A DNA stretch of 64,000 nt from JAFDWR01 sp038216655 (GTDB lineage: Bacteria > Armatimonadota > Fimbriimonadia > Fimbriimonadales > Fimbriimonadaceae): the NCBI GenBank assembly GCA_038216655.1, contig JBBQPZ010000020.1, positions 4,473-68,472 of the forward strand. The letters are read 5' to 3'. The position numbers and the translations under genes were made by a program. The notes beneath the pieces are model-generated. The model saw only the letters and a list, made by a program, of their open reading frames with translations, made no database searches and had not been told where the DNA came from. The first letter of the stretch is position 1. Each line of letters starts with the position of its first letter. Positions 8,717 through 17,751 of this stretch are shown piece by piece.

Positions 8717-10642
8717 TTAACTGGCAAGCTTCAATTCTTGGATATCGTCGAGGTCCCGAGCATGGGCGACGCGGTTTCGGCCGGTCTTCTTGGCCAGATA
8801 GAGCGCCTTGTCGGACTGCGCGATCAGCTCCGCGCGGGAGCGGGTTGTCGGAGTCCAACTGGCAACTCCAAAGCTCGCGGTGACCATCAAGCCGTCGGGT
8901 TGCGAGGATTCGATCGCGGCCCGCATCGCCTCGGCAATCTCCATCGCCTTCTCTTCTCCAATCCCCGGAAGGACTGCCACAAACTCTTCCCCTCCGTACC
9001 GACAGGCGACGCCAGAGCTGCCCACTACGCGCCGAAGTTCGCTTGCCACCACTTTGAGCACCCGGTCACCCTCAGGATGGCCGTGCGCGTCGTTCAGAAG
9101 CTTGAAATGGTCGACATCGGCGAGAATGACCGAAAGCGGCACCCCCTGATCTACGGAGCAGTCGAATTCCCGTTCGAGCCGGTCTTGGAAAGCCCGGTGG
9201 TTATTGAGCCCGGTCAAGCCGTCCGTTGAGGCCAACGCGCTAAGTTGCGCGTTCGCCACCTGGAGTTCGCCTTTCTGGCGCTCCAGCTCCTGCGAATACT
9301 CATTGATCCGGACCATGTTCTGTTCGATCTCATGCTCGAACTTCCGGCGTTCCGTGAGGTTAAGAGAGGTCCCGATTCCTGCGACGACGGCTCCAGTCGA
9401 GTCTCGGATGGGGAACGACGTGGTCTGAAGGACCAATTCCTGGCCATCCCGACGCTTGAACGTCCACTCCGAAACCGACGACTCATTTCCATCAAAAACC
9501 CGCGACACCGCGTCGCGAGCGCTCGGCTCCGCTTGAGGATGGCCGAGGCCATCCCACATCGGTCGCCAAAGCACCTCAAATGCCGCATAGCCGTACAACT
9601 CTTCCGCGGCATGGTTCCACGCATGCAAGACACCGTCCGCGTCGAAGCTGAAGCAGGCCACCGGTACACCCTGAAAGAGATCCTCAGCCCTTCGGGCCGC
9701 CTGCTCCTGCAGGTTCTTCGCCGCTTCCAAGGAGGCGGCAAGCTGTTCGAGATGTTGCTTCTGCAGTTCAGTTTCCCGATTCTGTCGGGCAAGCTCGGCG
9801 CTCTGCTCTTCGAGGCGAAGTTTGGTCGCGTGGAGCTGTTCGTTCTGCTGCTCCAACTCGACCTGCTGCGTGGCAAGGACCCGGCGCTGATCTTCGAGAT
9901 TCCGGTTGCGCTCGTTGAGCACAAGGTTCTGCCCTTCGATTTGCGTCTGCAATCCCCGTACCTGAGCCAGCGAGGAGCGCATCCCCTTCAGGATGGGCCG
10001 GAAGATGTACATCGCCTGGGCGAGCAGGGTCATGATGAACATGCCGAGCATGAACATCGCCGTACGCCGGGTTCCTTCCATCGACGTTGTCGCCTGGGTG
10101 ACGAGGGCGCGGTTGAACTCGTTCATGCTTCGAACGTAGCTACGCGCCTTATCGACGATATCCTCGGCCTCATGACGACGCGCCACTGCATTCCGATCCC
10201 GGGCGTAACCATACTGGAAGTCCACCGCCGCTCGCTCCAAGCTGCCGAACCCCTTTTGCACCGGAGTCCATAGGCTCGACTGCTGCCGGACCTCGAAGTC
10301 TCGGAGCCCCTTTTGAACCTCGGACCGGATTGCCTGACGCTCAATATCCGCCATTTCCTGGAGGGTCCAAGCAAACTCTCGCTCGGCTCGCTCCGTGGCG
10401 ACGGGAGAACGGTGCCCACTCATGATCAGCGCGTTCTTGGCCAGGGATTCGGCCCGGTTTCGCTGCGAGCCGATCTGATCGACCATCTGGCCGAACTCAC
10501 TGGACTCTTGCAGAGAATGCATCACGATCAGGTTGACCGCGATGAACGCCAGCACCATGACGACAAAGGAGATCGTCGACACCCGAAGGCTCCACCCCGG
10601 GTCGAGGCGGCGGAATGTAGGTGGCGTTGGCAAAGGCAGCAT
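8717..10642 (-). CDS. Membrane PAS-GGDEF diguanylate cyclase
   Basis: A 641-residue signalling protein. The order is membrane helix about 21-44, periplasmic helical region, second helix about 190-212, long coiled coil about 225-325 rich in Gln/Glu, PAS domain about 330-450 (PVACFSFDADGVLHAWN), and GGDEF domain from about 475. The active site reads RYGGEEF, so c-di-GMP synthesis is expected. The usual RxxD product-inhibition site, five residues before GGEEF, is replaced by GSSG. The signal sensed is unknown. Confidence 0.93.
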   Translation of the reverse strand: MLPLPTPPTFRRLDPGWSLRVSTISFVVMVLAFIAVNLIVMHSLQESSEFGQMVDQIGSQRNRAESLAKNALIMSGHRSPVATERAEREFAWTLQEMADIERQAIRSEVQKGLRDFEVRQQSSLWTPVQKGFGSLERAAVDFQYGYARDRNAVARRHEAEDIVDKARSYVRSMNEFNRALVTQATTSMEGTRRTAMFMLGMFIMTLLAQAMYIFRPILKGMRSSLAQVRGLQTQIEGQNLVLNERNRNLEDQRRVLATQQVELEQQNEQLHATKLRLEEQSAELARQNRETELQKQHLEQLAASLEAAKNLQEQAARRAEDLFQGVPVACFSFDADGVLHAWNHAAEELYGYAAFEVLWRPMWDGLGHPQAEPSARDAVSRVFDGNESSVSEWTFKRRDGQELVLQTTSFPIRDSTGAVVAGIGTSLNLTERRKFEHEIEQNMVRINEYSQELERQKGELQVANAQLSALASTDGLTGLNNHRAFQDRLEREFDCSVDQGVPLSVILADVDHFKLLNDAHGHPEGDRVLKVVASELRRVVGSSGVACRYGGEEFVAVLPGIGEEKAMEIAEAMRAAIESSQPDGLMVTASFGVASWTPTTRSRAELIAQSDKALYLAKKTGRNRVAHARDLDDIQELKLAS

Positions 10643-10708
10643 GGCATTCGGGCGCGAGATGGCCCTAGGTCATGATCGGCAGAAATTCCGGCTCCTTTGA
10701 GGCTAAAC

Positions 10709-10739
10709 GGCCCGCGCCATTGCAATAGTTGCGCGGGCC
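10709..10739 (-). terminator. Terminator-like hairpin after pdhB
   Basis: Arms GGCCCGCGC and GCGCGGGCC pair perfectly around a short loop and are followed on the minus strand by GTTTAG. It lies 16 bases after the pdhB stop. The T-tract is short, so strength is uncertain. Confidence 0.6.
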
Positions 10740-10755
10740 AGATTCGAGAATATTC

Positions 10756-11730
10756 TTAGAGAATCATCTCAATCGCTCGCATGACGTCGGCATCGTCCGG
10801 AATGCATTCCAGTTCCAGCACGCGCGAGTACGGCATCGGCACGTTCAGCCCGCCCACTCGACCCACCGGTGCATCGAGATCGTCGAAGCAGGATTCGCTG
10901 ATCCGAGCATGAATCTCGGCCCCGAATCCGCCGCTCTTCCAGTCTTCGTACACCACGACGGCACGATGCGTCTTGCGCACCGAAGCGAAGATCGTCTCGG
11001 TGTCCAGCGGAAGGAGGGAACGAACGTCGACGACTTCGGCGTCGATGCCGCGCTTCTCCAGTTCCTCGGCCGCCTTGAGGCACACATGAACCATGCGGCT
11101 GTAGGCCACCAGGGTCAGGTCCTTCCCTTCCTTCGCGATGCGCGCCTTGCCGAACGGGATCGTGTAATTCGGATCCTCATTCACTTCCGACTTGGTCGCG
11201 TATAGGCCCGGATTCTCGACGAAGATGACCGGGTTGTTGTCCCGGACCGCCGTGCGGAAGAGACCCCTCGCGCAATCTGCGGAAGCCGGCGCCACGACCT
11301 TCAGGCCGGGCACGTGGGCGTACCAGCCCTCCATCGAGTGCGAATGCTGGGCGGAAAGCTGATTTGCCGCACCGCTCGGACCACGAATCACCAGCGGCAC
11401 CGTGATCTGACCGCCGGTCATGTAGTGAACCTTCGCCGCGTGATTAATGATCTGGTCGAGCGCGAGGATTGAGAACGACATCGTCATCATCTCGACGATC
11501 GGCCTAAGACCCGCCATCGCCGCGCCAATCGCGATGCCGGTGAACCCGGCTTCGGTGATCGGGGTATCGATAATGCGCTTCGGACCGAACTTCTCGAACA
11601 GGCCCTCGCTGAGTCGGAAGGTGCCCTTGTAGCGGCCGATGTCTTCACCCATCATGAAGACTTCTTGGTCGCGCTCCATCTCGTCGATGATCGACTGACG
11701 GATCGCATCGCGGAAGGTCATCACGGCCAT
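10756..11730 (-). CDS. pdhB: Pyruvate dehydrogenase E1 component, beta subunit
   Basis: A 324-residue transketolase-like beta subunit beginning MAVMTFRDAIRQSIIDEMER and containing GEDIGRYKGTFRLSEGL, the conserved N-terminal block, plus a C-terminal transketolase domain (GIDAEVVDVRSLLPLD). With E1 alpha it decarboxylates pyruvate using thiamine diphosphate and passes the acetyl group to E2. Its ATG overlaps the pdhA stop by one base (TAATG), so the subunits are translationally coupled. E2 and E3 are not in the window. A related branched-chain or acetoin dehydrogenase is a less likely alternative. Confidence 0.92.
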   Translation of the reverse strand: MAVMTFRDAIRQSIIDEMERDQEVFMMGEDIGRYKGTFRLSEGLFEKFGPKRIIDTPITEAGFTGIAIGAAMAGLRPIVEMMTMSFSILALDQIINHAAKVHYMTGGQITVPLVIRGPSGAANQLSAQHSHSMEGWYAHVPGLKVVAPASADCARGLFRTAVRDNNPVIFVENPGLYATKSEVNEDPNYTIPFGKARIAKEGKDLTLVAYSRMVHVCLKAAEELEKRGIDAEVVDVRSLLPLDTETIFASVRKTHRAVVVYEDWKSGGFGAEIHARISESCFDDLDAPVGRVGGLNVPMPYSRVLELECIPDDADVMRAIEMIL

Positions 11731-12740
11731 TAGTGACCCACCTCAGGCGACATGTCGGTGTAGACGTTGTCGTAAACCTCTTCGGGCGCGGGATGCGGGG
11801 AGGCCATCGCCTTCTCGTAGATGTCGTCGACCTGGCCGATGATCTCTTGCTCGATCGCCTCCATCTTCTCGCGGTTCATGATGTTCCGCTTCTCAAGCTC
11901 GGTCTCAAGCCGGGCGATCGGGTCGCGTTTCCACGCCTCGTCTTCCTCGTCCTTGCTGCGGTACAGAGTGCGATCGTTGTCCGCCGCCCCGTGTCCGGCA
12001 TAGCGGTAGGACATGATCTCGACGAAGTACGGCTTCTGGTTCTCGCGAACCCAATCGATAATCCGCTGGGCGTCCTTCTTCATCTGAAGGGCGTCCATGC
12101 CGTCGAGTCGCTCACTCTTGATGTCAAACGGCAGGCCGCGCTTCCAAAGCTCAGTGTCCGCCGCGTGGTACTCGAGACGGGTACCCATGGCAATCTCGTT
12201 GTTTTCGATGATAAAGATGCACGGCAGGTTCCAGAGGCTAGCCATGTTCAGTGTCTCGAACACGACGCCCTGGTTCGAAGCGCCATCTCCGAGGAAGTTC
12301 AGACAAACCTTGTCCTCGCCGCGGTAAGCCGAAGCGAACGCCAGACCGGCGCCGAGCGGGATGTGCCCGCCGACGATGCCCCATCCTCCGTAAAGACCCT
12401 TGGCCTTGTCGTAGATGTGCATCGAGCCGCCCTTGCCGCGGCTGGGGCCACCCGTACGACCACAGATCTCGGCCATGACCGCGACCGGGTCGGTACCCAG
12501 GAGCAGCGCGTGAGCGTGGTCGCGGTAAGCAGTGATGACGTAATCCTCACCCTTGCGGATGGAGTGCATCCAGCCGATCGCCAGCGCCTCCATACCGATG
12601 TAAACGTGCAGGTAGCCACCGGACTTACCCTGACGGTAGGAGAAATTGCACTTCTCTTCGAAGTGGCGGATGAAAAGCATTTCGCGGAAATACTGTTCGA
12701 GTTCCGCAGGGGTTTCTGTTTTAACGGCTTCTTTGGCCAC
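11730..12740 (-). CDS. pdhA: Pyruvate dehydrogenase E1 component, alpha subunit
   Basis: A 336-residue E1 alpha subunit. The thiamine diphosphate motif runs from GDGASNQG to IIENNEIAMGT, and the GGSMH and GHIPLGAG blocks typical of PdhA are present. It starts at a GTG (12740) behind a GAGGAAC ribosome-binding site. It forms the heterotetrameric E1 with the following pdhB and links glycolysis to the TCA cycle. Phosphorylation-type regulation cannot be seen from the sequence. Confidence 0.93.
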   Translation of the reverse strand: MAKEAVKTETPAELEQYFREMLFIRHFEEKCNFSYRQGKSGGYLHVYIGMEALAIGWMHSIRKGEDYVITAYRDHAHALLLGTDPVAVMAEICGRTGGPSRGKGGSMHIYDKAKGLYGGWGIVGGHIPLGAGLAFASAYRGEDKVCLNFLGDGASNQGVVFETLNMASLWNLPCIFIIENNEIAMGTRLEYHAADTELWKRGLPFDIKSERLDGMDALQMKKDAQRIIDWVRENQKPYFVEIMSYRYAGHGAADNDRTLYRSKDEEDEAWKRDPIARLETELEKRNIMNREKMEAIEQEIIGQVDDIYEKAMASPHPAPEEVYDNVYTDMSPEVGH

Positions 12741-13075
12741 GCTTGGGGTTCCTCGTCTGCGCCAGTAGGCGGTAGGTTAACTCGACTTGTTGCTACGTCG
12801 GAACAAGGAGGCCTTTCTCCCCTCTTTATACCATTCCCAGGTGACGGAAGGGTAAGGCGTGAGGAGGTAAGGAGGATTTGCCGACGATGGAGGTTGGCAA
12901 TGAAGGGCGAAGAGTTGGAGTTGTCATTCCGAGGGAGCCCTAGCGACATCGAGGAACCTGACAGGAAACACCGACCGCTTGTGCCAACACTCAGAGACTA
13001 CCGTCAGGTCCCTCGGCACAAACATCCTTCGGGATGACACATTCGACCCAACACCCAACACTTGACGCCCAACGC
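12741..13075. other. Intergenic region between GH74 gene and pdhA
   Basis: About 335 bases without a gene. The pdhA end presumably holds its promoter. The other end holds a palindromic repeat described separately (12922-13040). Confidence 0.6.
12922..13040. repeat. Dispersed intergenic palindromic repeat, copy 1
   Basis: The ends are inverted (TGTCATTCCGAGGG and CTTCGGGATGACA) and the inner blocks GAGGAACCTGAC and CCTCGGCACAAACATCC recur in opposite orientation at 53074-53239. It has no coding potential I trust. It resembles REP/MITE-like intergenic elements. Confidence 0.65.
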
Positions 13076-15394
13076 CTAACGCCTTCCCTCCGGATCCCCG
13101 TACCGAATCCCGCGCCCATGCGCCCCGACGTAAACGCGCCCGTAGACCCGCGAATCACCCGTGATCTGGAGAACGAGACCCCATTGATGCGGGTCATCGT
13201 TGATGCGGACCCAGTGCTGGCCGGCATCGTCGGATCGAAATATCCCTGGTTGGCCTGCGATCGTCGCCATCAGATACAGCGCAGGATAAGTCGAGTGCGG
13301 AGCGGCTTTGCCGAACCCAAATCCACGGATATCCCTGACCTCGGGAATCTTGGCGAAGGTCTTGCCGCCATCGCTCGAATGATGAAGGCCCTCCACCGGC
13401 GTCAGCCAGAAGTCGCCGGGTTTATCCGGCGTCGAGTAGAGCTGATCCTGGCCCCCGCGACCATCGCCTCGATCGCCCCCGGGTGCAGGAAGTCCTCCCG
13501 TCAGCCGGAAGGACTGAGCTGTGAAATGGGCTCCGCCATCCTCGCTCACGTAGATCTTCCCTTCGAACAGGTCAAGGTCGTAGAAGCGGTTCGAAGCGTT
13601 CTGATCCGCGATGACTCGGGGGTTCGCAGGCAGCCCCTCACAGGCCGTCCACGTTGCCCCCAGATCGCGGGTCAGGAACGCTCCGCCGCGTAGGCTCCAA
13701 ATCCAGGTTGTCCCGTCGGTCGAGACGGACACATGCCCCGCGACAGCTCCCGCACGGGGCAAGGACGCCGCTGGCTGCCAGGTTTTGCCGAAGTCGAGCG
13801 AGTACCCGATGCTGCCCCCGCCGCGATTGCCCGAGGGGGTGCCGACGCGCACGATCACGCTTGGCTTTACCGTCGCCACGGCCAGACCCGTCGTGTTTCC
13901 AAAGTGCGGGTGATCGAAGTTGCCGTCGAGGGCTGGCTTGTCCAGATTCCAATGCACGAATCCCCCGTAGTCGCCAATCGCCGACATCAGGGGTGCGCCC
14001 TCCCTTGGGCTGATCATCACCAGCGGTACCGTCTCCTCAATCCCCGTGCTCATCACACTCCAGTGGGTCGAAGTCTCCCGTGGCGTAGGTTTCCCTAGTG
14101 GCGCGGGTTTTCCAACCTGCGCTCCGGAACCTGAAAGTTGCCCAGATCCACCCTTCACAGGGCCCCTCGATATCTCCACGTTGCCGAGGTCAAATGTTTC
14201 GTACCCGCCATAGCCCGTCGTGAACATCGCGTGATTCGGGTTGAAGGGGTCGATCTCGATATCGAACATCCAGTGAATCGGAGTCCGCGCGACGTATGGC
14301 GCGAGCTTGAAGTCGTAAATCGCCCTCCCTTCCCCGAACACCGGTCGCCAGGTCTTACCGGCGTCGGTGCTGCGAAAGATCTCCTCACCGATTGGGTGAT
14401 AATGGGTGCTCGCGATCAGCACTTTGGGGTCGCTCGCCTGCACCGAGATCGCGGCGTAACCGAAGTTCCGATTCTGTGCCGCGTCGGGCTTGTCCGGCGT
14501 GATGTCCGCCCACTCGCCAGTTCGCGTGTTCAGCTTCCTAACCGCGCCGTCCCGCATTGCGCTCGGACCGGGGCTCGAGCCGTAACTGATGTACAGCGTC
14601 CCGTCGCTCGCGAGAATCATGTGGGTGGGCACCCACTTCGTCGGCTGCCCTTCGACCGCGGTCCAGGTTGCGCCGCCGTCCCGGCTGCGGTAGATGCTCG
14701 CTTCTCCCAGGGCCGAGGCGGAGACATAGACCGTCGAGCTCGGCTTGCCGAGCGTCCCTGAGGTTGGGTCGAACATGACCCCCACAATCCCCGCCGACCC
14801 CCGGCTGGCCAGCGAGGCCGGCATCGGGAAGTTTTCGACGCGGTTCCAGGTGACGCCAGCGTCGGTACTCTTCCAGAGCCCGTTATGGCGGGTGCCGAGA
14901 AGGATGACGCGACCGTCATTCGGGTCGACCATCATTCGCTCGCCGTTCCCGCGGCCGTTCTCATTGCCGCCGAATTTGAACGGCACGCGCGTCATTTGGA
15001 ACGTCTTGCCCCGATCGCCGGAGCGCAGGATCGCGCCGTCGGGCGTGGTCGCGTTCGTGTAGGTCCCGCACGCGAGATAGACTCGATCCGGATCATGGGG
15101 ATCCACCGCGATGCTCTCGACTCCCACGAGGTTCAGATCGTCGTAGGGAATCCAATCGAGCAACGAGATCCAGCGTTTCACCCGGTCGTCCCACCGGTAC
15201 GCGCCCCCCATGTCGGTGCGCGCATAGCGAAGTCCTTTGACGGTGGGATGGCAGACGATCCCGTCGACAAATCCGCCTCCCACCATTTGGACGTCCTTCC
15301 AGACGTAGGGCTGTTGCACGGGAGGAGACGCCGGCGCGATTCCCACGAGGAAACCGGCCAGGAGAATCGACATCGACCACCTGAGAAGCGACAT
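13076..15394 (-). CDS. Secreted GH74-type xyloglucanase/beta-propeller hydrolase
   Basis: A 772-residue protein with a signal peptide (MSLLRWSMSILLAGFLVGIA) and a double beta-propeller. The N-terminal blocks YVWKDVQMVGGGFVDGIV, YARTDMGGAYRWD and SIAVDPHDPDRVYLACGTY are characteristic of GH74 xyloglucan-active endoglucanases. Repeated Asp-box motifs such as SRDGGATWTAV and STDAGKTWRPV mark the propeller blades. It would cut beta-1,4-glucans of plant cell walls outside the cell. It ends in a charged tail with no dockerin or binding module seen. Substrate specificity cannot be read directly. Confidence 0.88.
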   Translation of the reverse strand: MSLLRWSMSILLAGFLVGIAPASPPVQQPYVWKDVQMVGGGFVDGIVCHPTVKGLRYARTDMGGAYRWDDRVKRWISLLDWIPYDDLNLVGVESIAVDPHDPDRVYLACGTYTNATTPDGAILRSGDRGKTFQMTRVPFKFGGNENGRGNGERMMVDPNDGRVILLGTRHNGLWKSTDAGVTWNRVENFPMPASLASRGSAGIVGVMFDPTSGTLGKPSSTVYVSASALGEASIYRSRDGGATWTAVEGQPTKWVPTHMILASDGTLYISYGSSPGPSAMRDGAVRKLNTRTGEWADITPDKPDAAQNRNFGYAAISVQASDPKVLIASTHYHPIGEEIFRSTDAGKTWRPVFGEGRAIYDFKLAPYVARTPIHWMFDIEIDPFNPNHAMFTTGYGGYETFDLGNVEISRGPVKGGSGQLSGSGAQVGKPAPLGKPTPRETSTHWSVMSTGIEETVPLVMISPREGAPLMSAIGDYGGFVHWNLDKPALDGNFDHPHFGNTTGLAVATVKPSVIVRVGTPSGNRGGGSIGYSLDFGKTWQPAASLPRAGAVAGHVSVSTDGTTWIWSLRGGAFLTRDLGATWTACEGLPANPRVIADQNASNRFYDLDLFEGKIYVSEDGGAHFTAQSFRLTGGLPAPGGDRGDGRGGQDQLYSTPDKPGDFWLTPVEGLHHSSDGGKTFAKIPEVRDIRGFGFGKAAPHSTYPALYLMATIAGQPGIFRSDDAGQHWVRINDDPHQWGLVLQITGDSRVYGRVYVGAHGRGIRYGDPEGRR

Positions 15395-15446
15395 TCCCTG
15401 CTTATACCCGACGTGATATATCGGTATAGCGATTCAGGATTAGCCC

Positions 15447-15553
15447 CTTGAGGGGTTGGGGGTGAACAAGTGACTCAGGTCTGGAGAAACGGGGCAACAA
15501 CTACTGCGGCTGACTCCCAACTTGGAGGCATGAGTCCACCCCCAACCCCCTCC
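15447..15553. repeat. Inverted repeat pair between GH74 gene and zinc-ribbon operon
   Basis: GAGGGGTTGGGGGTG near 15449 is matched by CACCCCCAACCCCCTC near 15538 in inverted orientation, about 75 bases apart. It lies between divergent flanks, after the operon end, and could form a large hairpin in either transcript. Confidence 0.5.
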
Positions 15554-15569
15554 GAGCGACTCAGATTCT

Positions 15570-15836
15570 CTACCACCAGAAGCGGAACGGCTGACGCAGC
15601 AGCCAGAAGAGCGAAGCGACGCAAACGATCGACCAGAACACCGCAATCAGGAGCGGGTGGCGGCCCACGCACCGCGTATCCTTCTTCCCTCTCGTCCAGG
15701 CCAGGACATAGAGGATTGAGCAGAGCCCAGAGGCAACAGGAAGCACAAAGCGCCCGGCGATCAGCGCGACCGTCGCGACCTTGCAGAACTGAAACGCCAC
15801 CGACTCAAGCTGCTCACCCGGAGTTTTCGTCATCAC
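15570..15836 (-). CDS. Small membrane protein at the end of the radical SAM/Lgt operon
   Basis: An 88-residue protein with two hydrophobic segments (CKVATVALIAGRFVLPVASG and LLIAVFWSIVCVASLFWLL) and a Trp-rich C-terminus. No family is recognised. Its ATG overlaps the upstream stop as ATGA, which supports translation and membership in the operon. Function unknown. Confidence 0.6.
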   Translation of the reverse strand: MMTKTPGEQLESVAFQFCKVATVALIAGRFVLPVASGLCSILYVLAWTRGKKDTRCVGRHPLLIAVFWSIVCVASLFWLLRQPFRFWW

Positions 15837-16162
15837 CGTCTACGATACGCGAACACGACGTAGGCGATGAGCGCCCCGACGACACAAAGGCCGATGACAA
15901 GGAACGCACCGAATTCGGAATCAAGACGAGGCCCACCCGTGCTCGTCGGGGCCAAGGCAGAGAGGCACGCACCTAACACCGCGCCTGCCAGAAAGACGAA
16001 CCCGAACACGCAAAGCAAGACGACCGACAGCACCCGATGCACCCCACCCGGCGCGGCGGATGTAGCCCGCACATACGCGCCACAGTTCGGGCAGCGAGCC
16101 CGGCTCTCCGGCATCTCCGCCCCGCAGTTCGGGCAATGGCTAGGTGGCTTCTCAGGGTTCAT
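15833..16162 (-). CDS. Zinc-ribbon membrane protein
   Basis: Starting at ATG 16162, the protein has 109 residues. It begins MNPEKPPSHCPNCGAEMPES and has a second CPNCG, a four-cysteine zinc ribbon, followed by two membrane helices (VLLCVFGFVFLAGAVLGA and FLVIGLCVVGALIAYVVFA). A longer frame to 16207 would overlap the upstream gene by 29 bases and lacks a convincing start. It is one of four zinc-ribbon membrane proteins in this operon; the ribbon should face the cytoplasm. The role is unknown; a protein-protein or nucleic-acid contact is possible. Confidence 0.75.
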   Translation of the reverse strand: MNPEKPPSHCPNCGAEMPESRARCPNCGAYVRATSAAPGGVHRVLSVVLLCVFGFVFLAGAVLGACLSALAPTSTGGPRLDSEFGAFLVIGLCVVGALIAYVVFAYRRR

Positions 16163-16178
16163 CGCCTTACACACCAGC

Positions 16179-16514
16179 TTAACGCTTCCGTTGCCTGAGC
16201 AGGACAACTACGATAGCCGCCAAGGCGAAAACCAACGCGAGACCAATGATTGCGATCATCGTAATGAACGAATAGCCTTCTCCCTCTATTCCCTTGGGGG
16301 ATGACGGTATCGACTGGAGCCCGTTTACAATGCTGAGCACGGTGCACGACCCGATGCCTGCCATTGCGAGCGCCAAGACGCCTATCGCAATCGCATTCAG
16401 CATCCGACCGAAAGACGTAAGCGGAGTCCTCGGTGGCGGTCGAAGAATCGAACCGCAATTCGGACACCTCACTCGATTGTCGGTGAGGGAATGGCCGCAG
16501 TTCGGACAGGTCAC
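16179..16514 (-). CDS. Zinc-ribbon membrane protein
   Basis: A 111-residue protein with CPNCGHSLTDNRVRCPNCG at the N-terminus and two membrane helices (IAIGVLALAMAGIGSCTVL and MIAIIGLALVFALAAIVVVL), ending RQRKR. Its ATG overlaps the stop of the Lgt-like gene as ATGA, so expression is coupled. No known family name is assigned; the fold is a zinc ribbon plus membrane hairpin. Confidence 0.8.
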   Translation of the reverse strand: MTCPNCGHSLTDNRVRCPNCGSILRPPPRTPLTSFGRMLNAIAIGVLALAMAGIGSCTVLSIVNGLQSIPSSPKGIEGEGYSFITMIAIIGLALVFALAAIVVVLLRQRKR

Positions 16515-17215
16515 GCTCGGTTCGATACGCGCGCTCTCCTCGACCGAATCCAGACGCTAATGAGCACTCCGACCACCAGTTCCAGGCAGAACCACTGCAT
16601 CGGAGAAAGCCCCCAGATCACCGTCTCGCGCCATCGAACGAATTCAAGTAGGAACCGAGTCGATCCAAAGATAAGAAGATAAGCCTTGAACAGATCACCT
16701 TCACGAGTGAGCCGTGGCTTAAGCCAGAGCAAGAACCCGAACGTAGCCGCGGCAACAAGGCTCGTATAGAGCTGGGCAGGATGGCGCAAGGCCCCGTGCT
16801 GCTCAACTGCCCACGGCAGATCGCACTCGCTCCCGTAGCAGCAACCGTTGAAGAAGCACCCGATCCGCCCCACCGCCTCCCCCGCGGGGAGGGCGAGGGC
16901 AAACAGATCGCCAGTAGCCCGCTTGATCCCGAGCACCCGCTTGGCGATCTCCACGCTGATCCAGCCAAAGATCAGCCCGCCAAGCAGCGCTCGGCCCCCG
17001 GCCCGCGGGTCGGCGATCGTCCAAGCGGGAATCCGGACCGGCCACCCTTCGGCGATCATCTGGGTGAGCTTCGCGCCGAGGATGCCACCCACAAAACCCG
17101 CCGCAGCCACCTTCGCCATCCCCTCGGTAGCCAGCTTCTTGCCTCGTGCGGCAATGACCAAGACAAGGGCTCCCGTCAGATATCCGAGCAGGGTAAAGAC
17201 TTCGCCAAGGCTCAC
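16511..17215 (-). CDS. Lgt-family (prolipoprotein diacylglyceryl transferase-like) membrane protein
   Basis: The frame is open upstream to 17734, but that part overlaps the zinc-ribbon gene at 17212. A GTG at 17215, overlapping that gene's stop as GTGA, gives 234 residues. Lgt hallmarks are visible: GRIGCFFNGCCYG and RHPAQLYTS, with several membrane helices. The histidine of the FHGG block essential in E. coli Lgt is replaced (ALLGGLIFG), and the protein is shorter than typical Lgt (about 260-300). It may therefore be a paralog with a different transfer reaction on phosphatidylglycerol-like lipids, rather than the housekeeping enzyme. Context with a Tes-like radical SAM enzyme supports a lipid role (inference). 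Confidence 0.82.
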   Translation of the reverse strand: MSLGEVFTLLGYLTGALVLVIAARGKKLATEGMAKVAAAGFVGGILGAKLTQMIAEGWPVRIPAWTIADPRAGGRALLGGLIFGWISVEIAKRVLGIKRATGDLFALALPAGEAVGRIGCFFNGCCYGSECDLPWAVEQHGALRHPAQLYTSLVAAATFGFLLWLKPRLTREGDLFKAYLLIFGSTRFLLEFVRWRETVIWGLSPMQWFCLELVVGVLISVWIRSRRARVSNRA

Positions 17216-17751
17216 TTTCTCCCCCGGAAAGAAAGACCGAGCGTTACCAGGCTCATCGCCGCCAAGATTGGCTCGAGCATTGAGATCAAACCAATGGCGT
17301 CTAAGCGAATAAGGCCGTCGAAAAACGCGAACGCAGCGCTGACGGTAGCTGTCAGGCAAAGTATCGAGACGACTCCGCAAAGAGCGACCCACATAGGTCG
17401 ACCCGATATCAGGAGTACAAATCGCTCGGTGACACTGAGAGTCGGCCACTGGAATCGAACCCAAACCACATAGACAATGAGAGTTACAATCGCAACGGTT
17501 GGATTGCCGCCTAGGATTGCCAATCCGTCGCCAAGGCTTTCGTATCGCGCCGGTTGCTGAAGCCCATAGCCCCCGACAACCGAACAGAAGCCACCGACCG
17601 CAAACATCAGAGCCGCAAAGACCCCACCGCAAGACGCCATCCTCGGCCAGAACGCGATGGGTTCGCCGATGCGGTAACCGCAATGCGGACACAGGGCGCC
17701 CTCCTCCAGGATCGGTCGCTGGCAGTTCGGACAATCACGACTAATGCTCAT
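17212..17751 (-). CDS. Zinc-ribbon four-helix membrane protein
   Basis: A 179-residue protein with CPNCQRPILEEGALCPHCG, followed by four hydrophobic segments. It resembles its upstream neighbour closely in layout and in short blocks (FAVGGFCSVVGG here, FAVGGLCSVAWG there; AAMSLVTLGLSF versus VVMSLVSLNLAL), so the two are tandem paralogs. Start and stop overlap the neighbours as ATGA and GTGA. Function unknown. Confidence 0.82.
   Translation of the reverse strand: MSISRDCPNCQRPILEEGALCPHCGYRIGEPIAFWPRMASCGGVFAALMFAVGGFCSVVGGYGLQQPARYESLGDGLAILGGNPTVAIVTLIVYVVWVRFQWPTLSVTERFVLLISGRPMWVALCGVVSILCLTATVSAAFAFFDGLIRLDAIGLISMLEPILAAMSLVTLGLSFRGRK

Noticed and set aside
16511..17734. 407-residue Lgt-like protein starting at 17734
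   Set aside because: The extra N-terminal 173 residues overlap a zinc-ribbon gene in another frame and look like a shadow; GTG 17215 fits the GTGA overlap.
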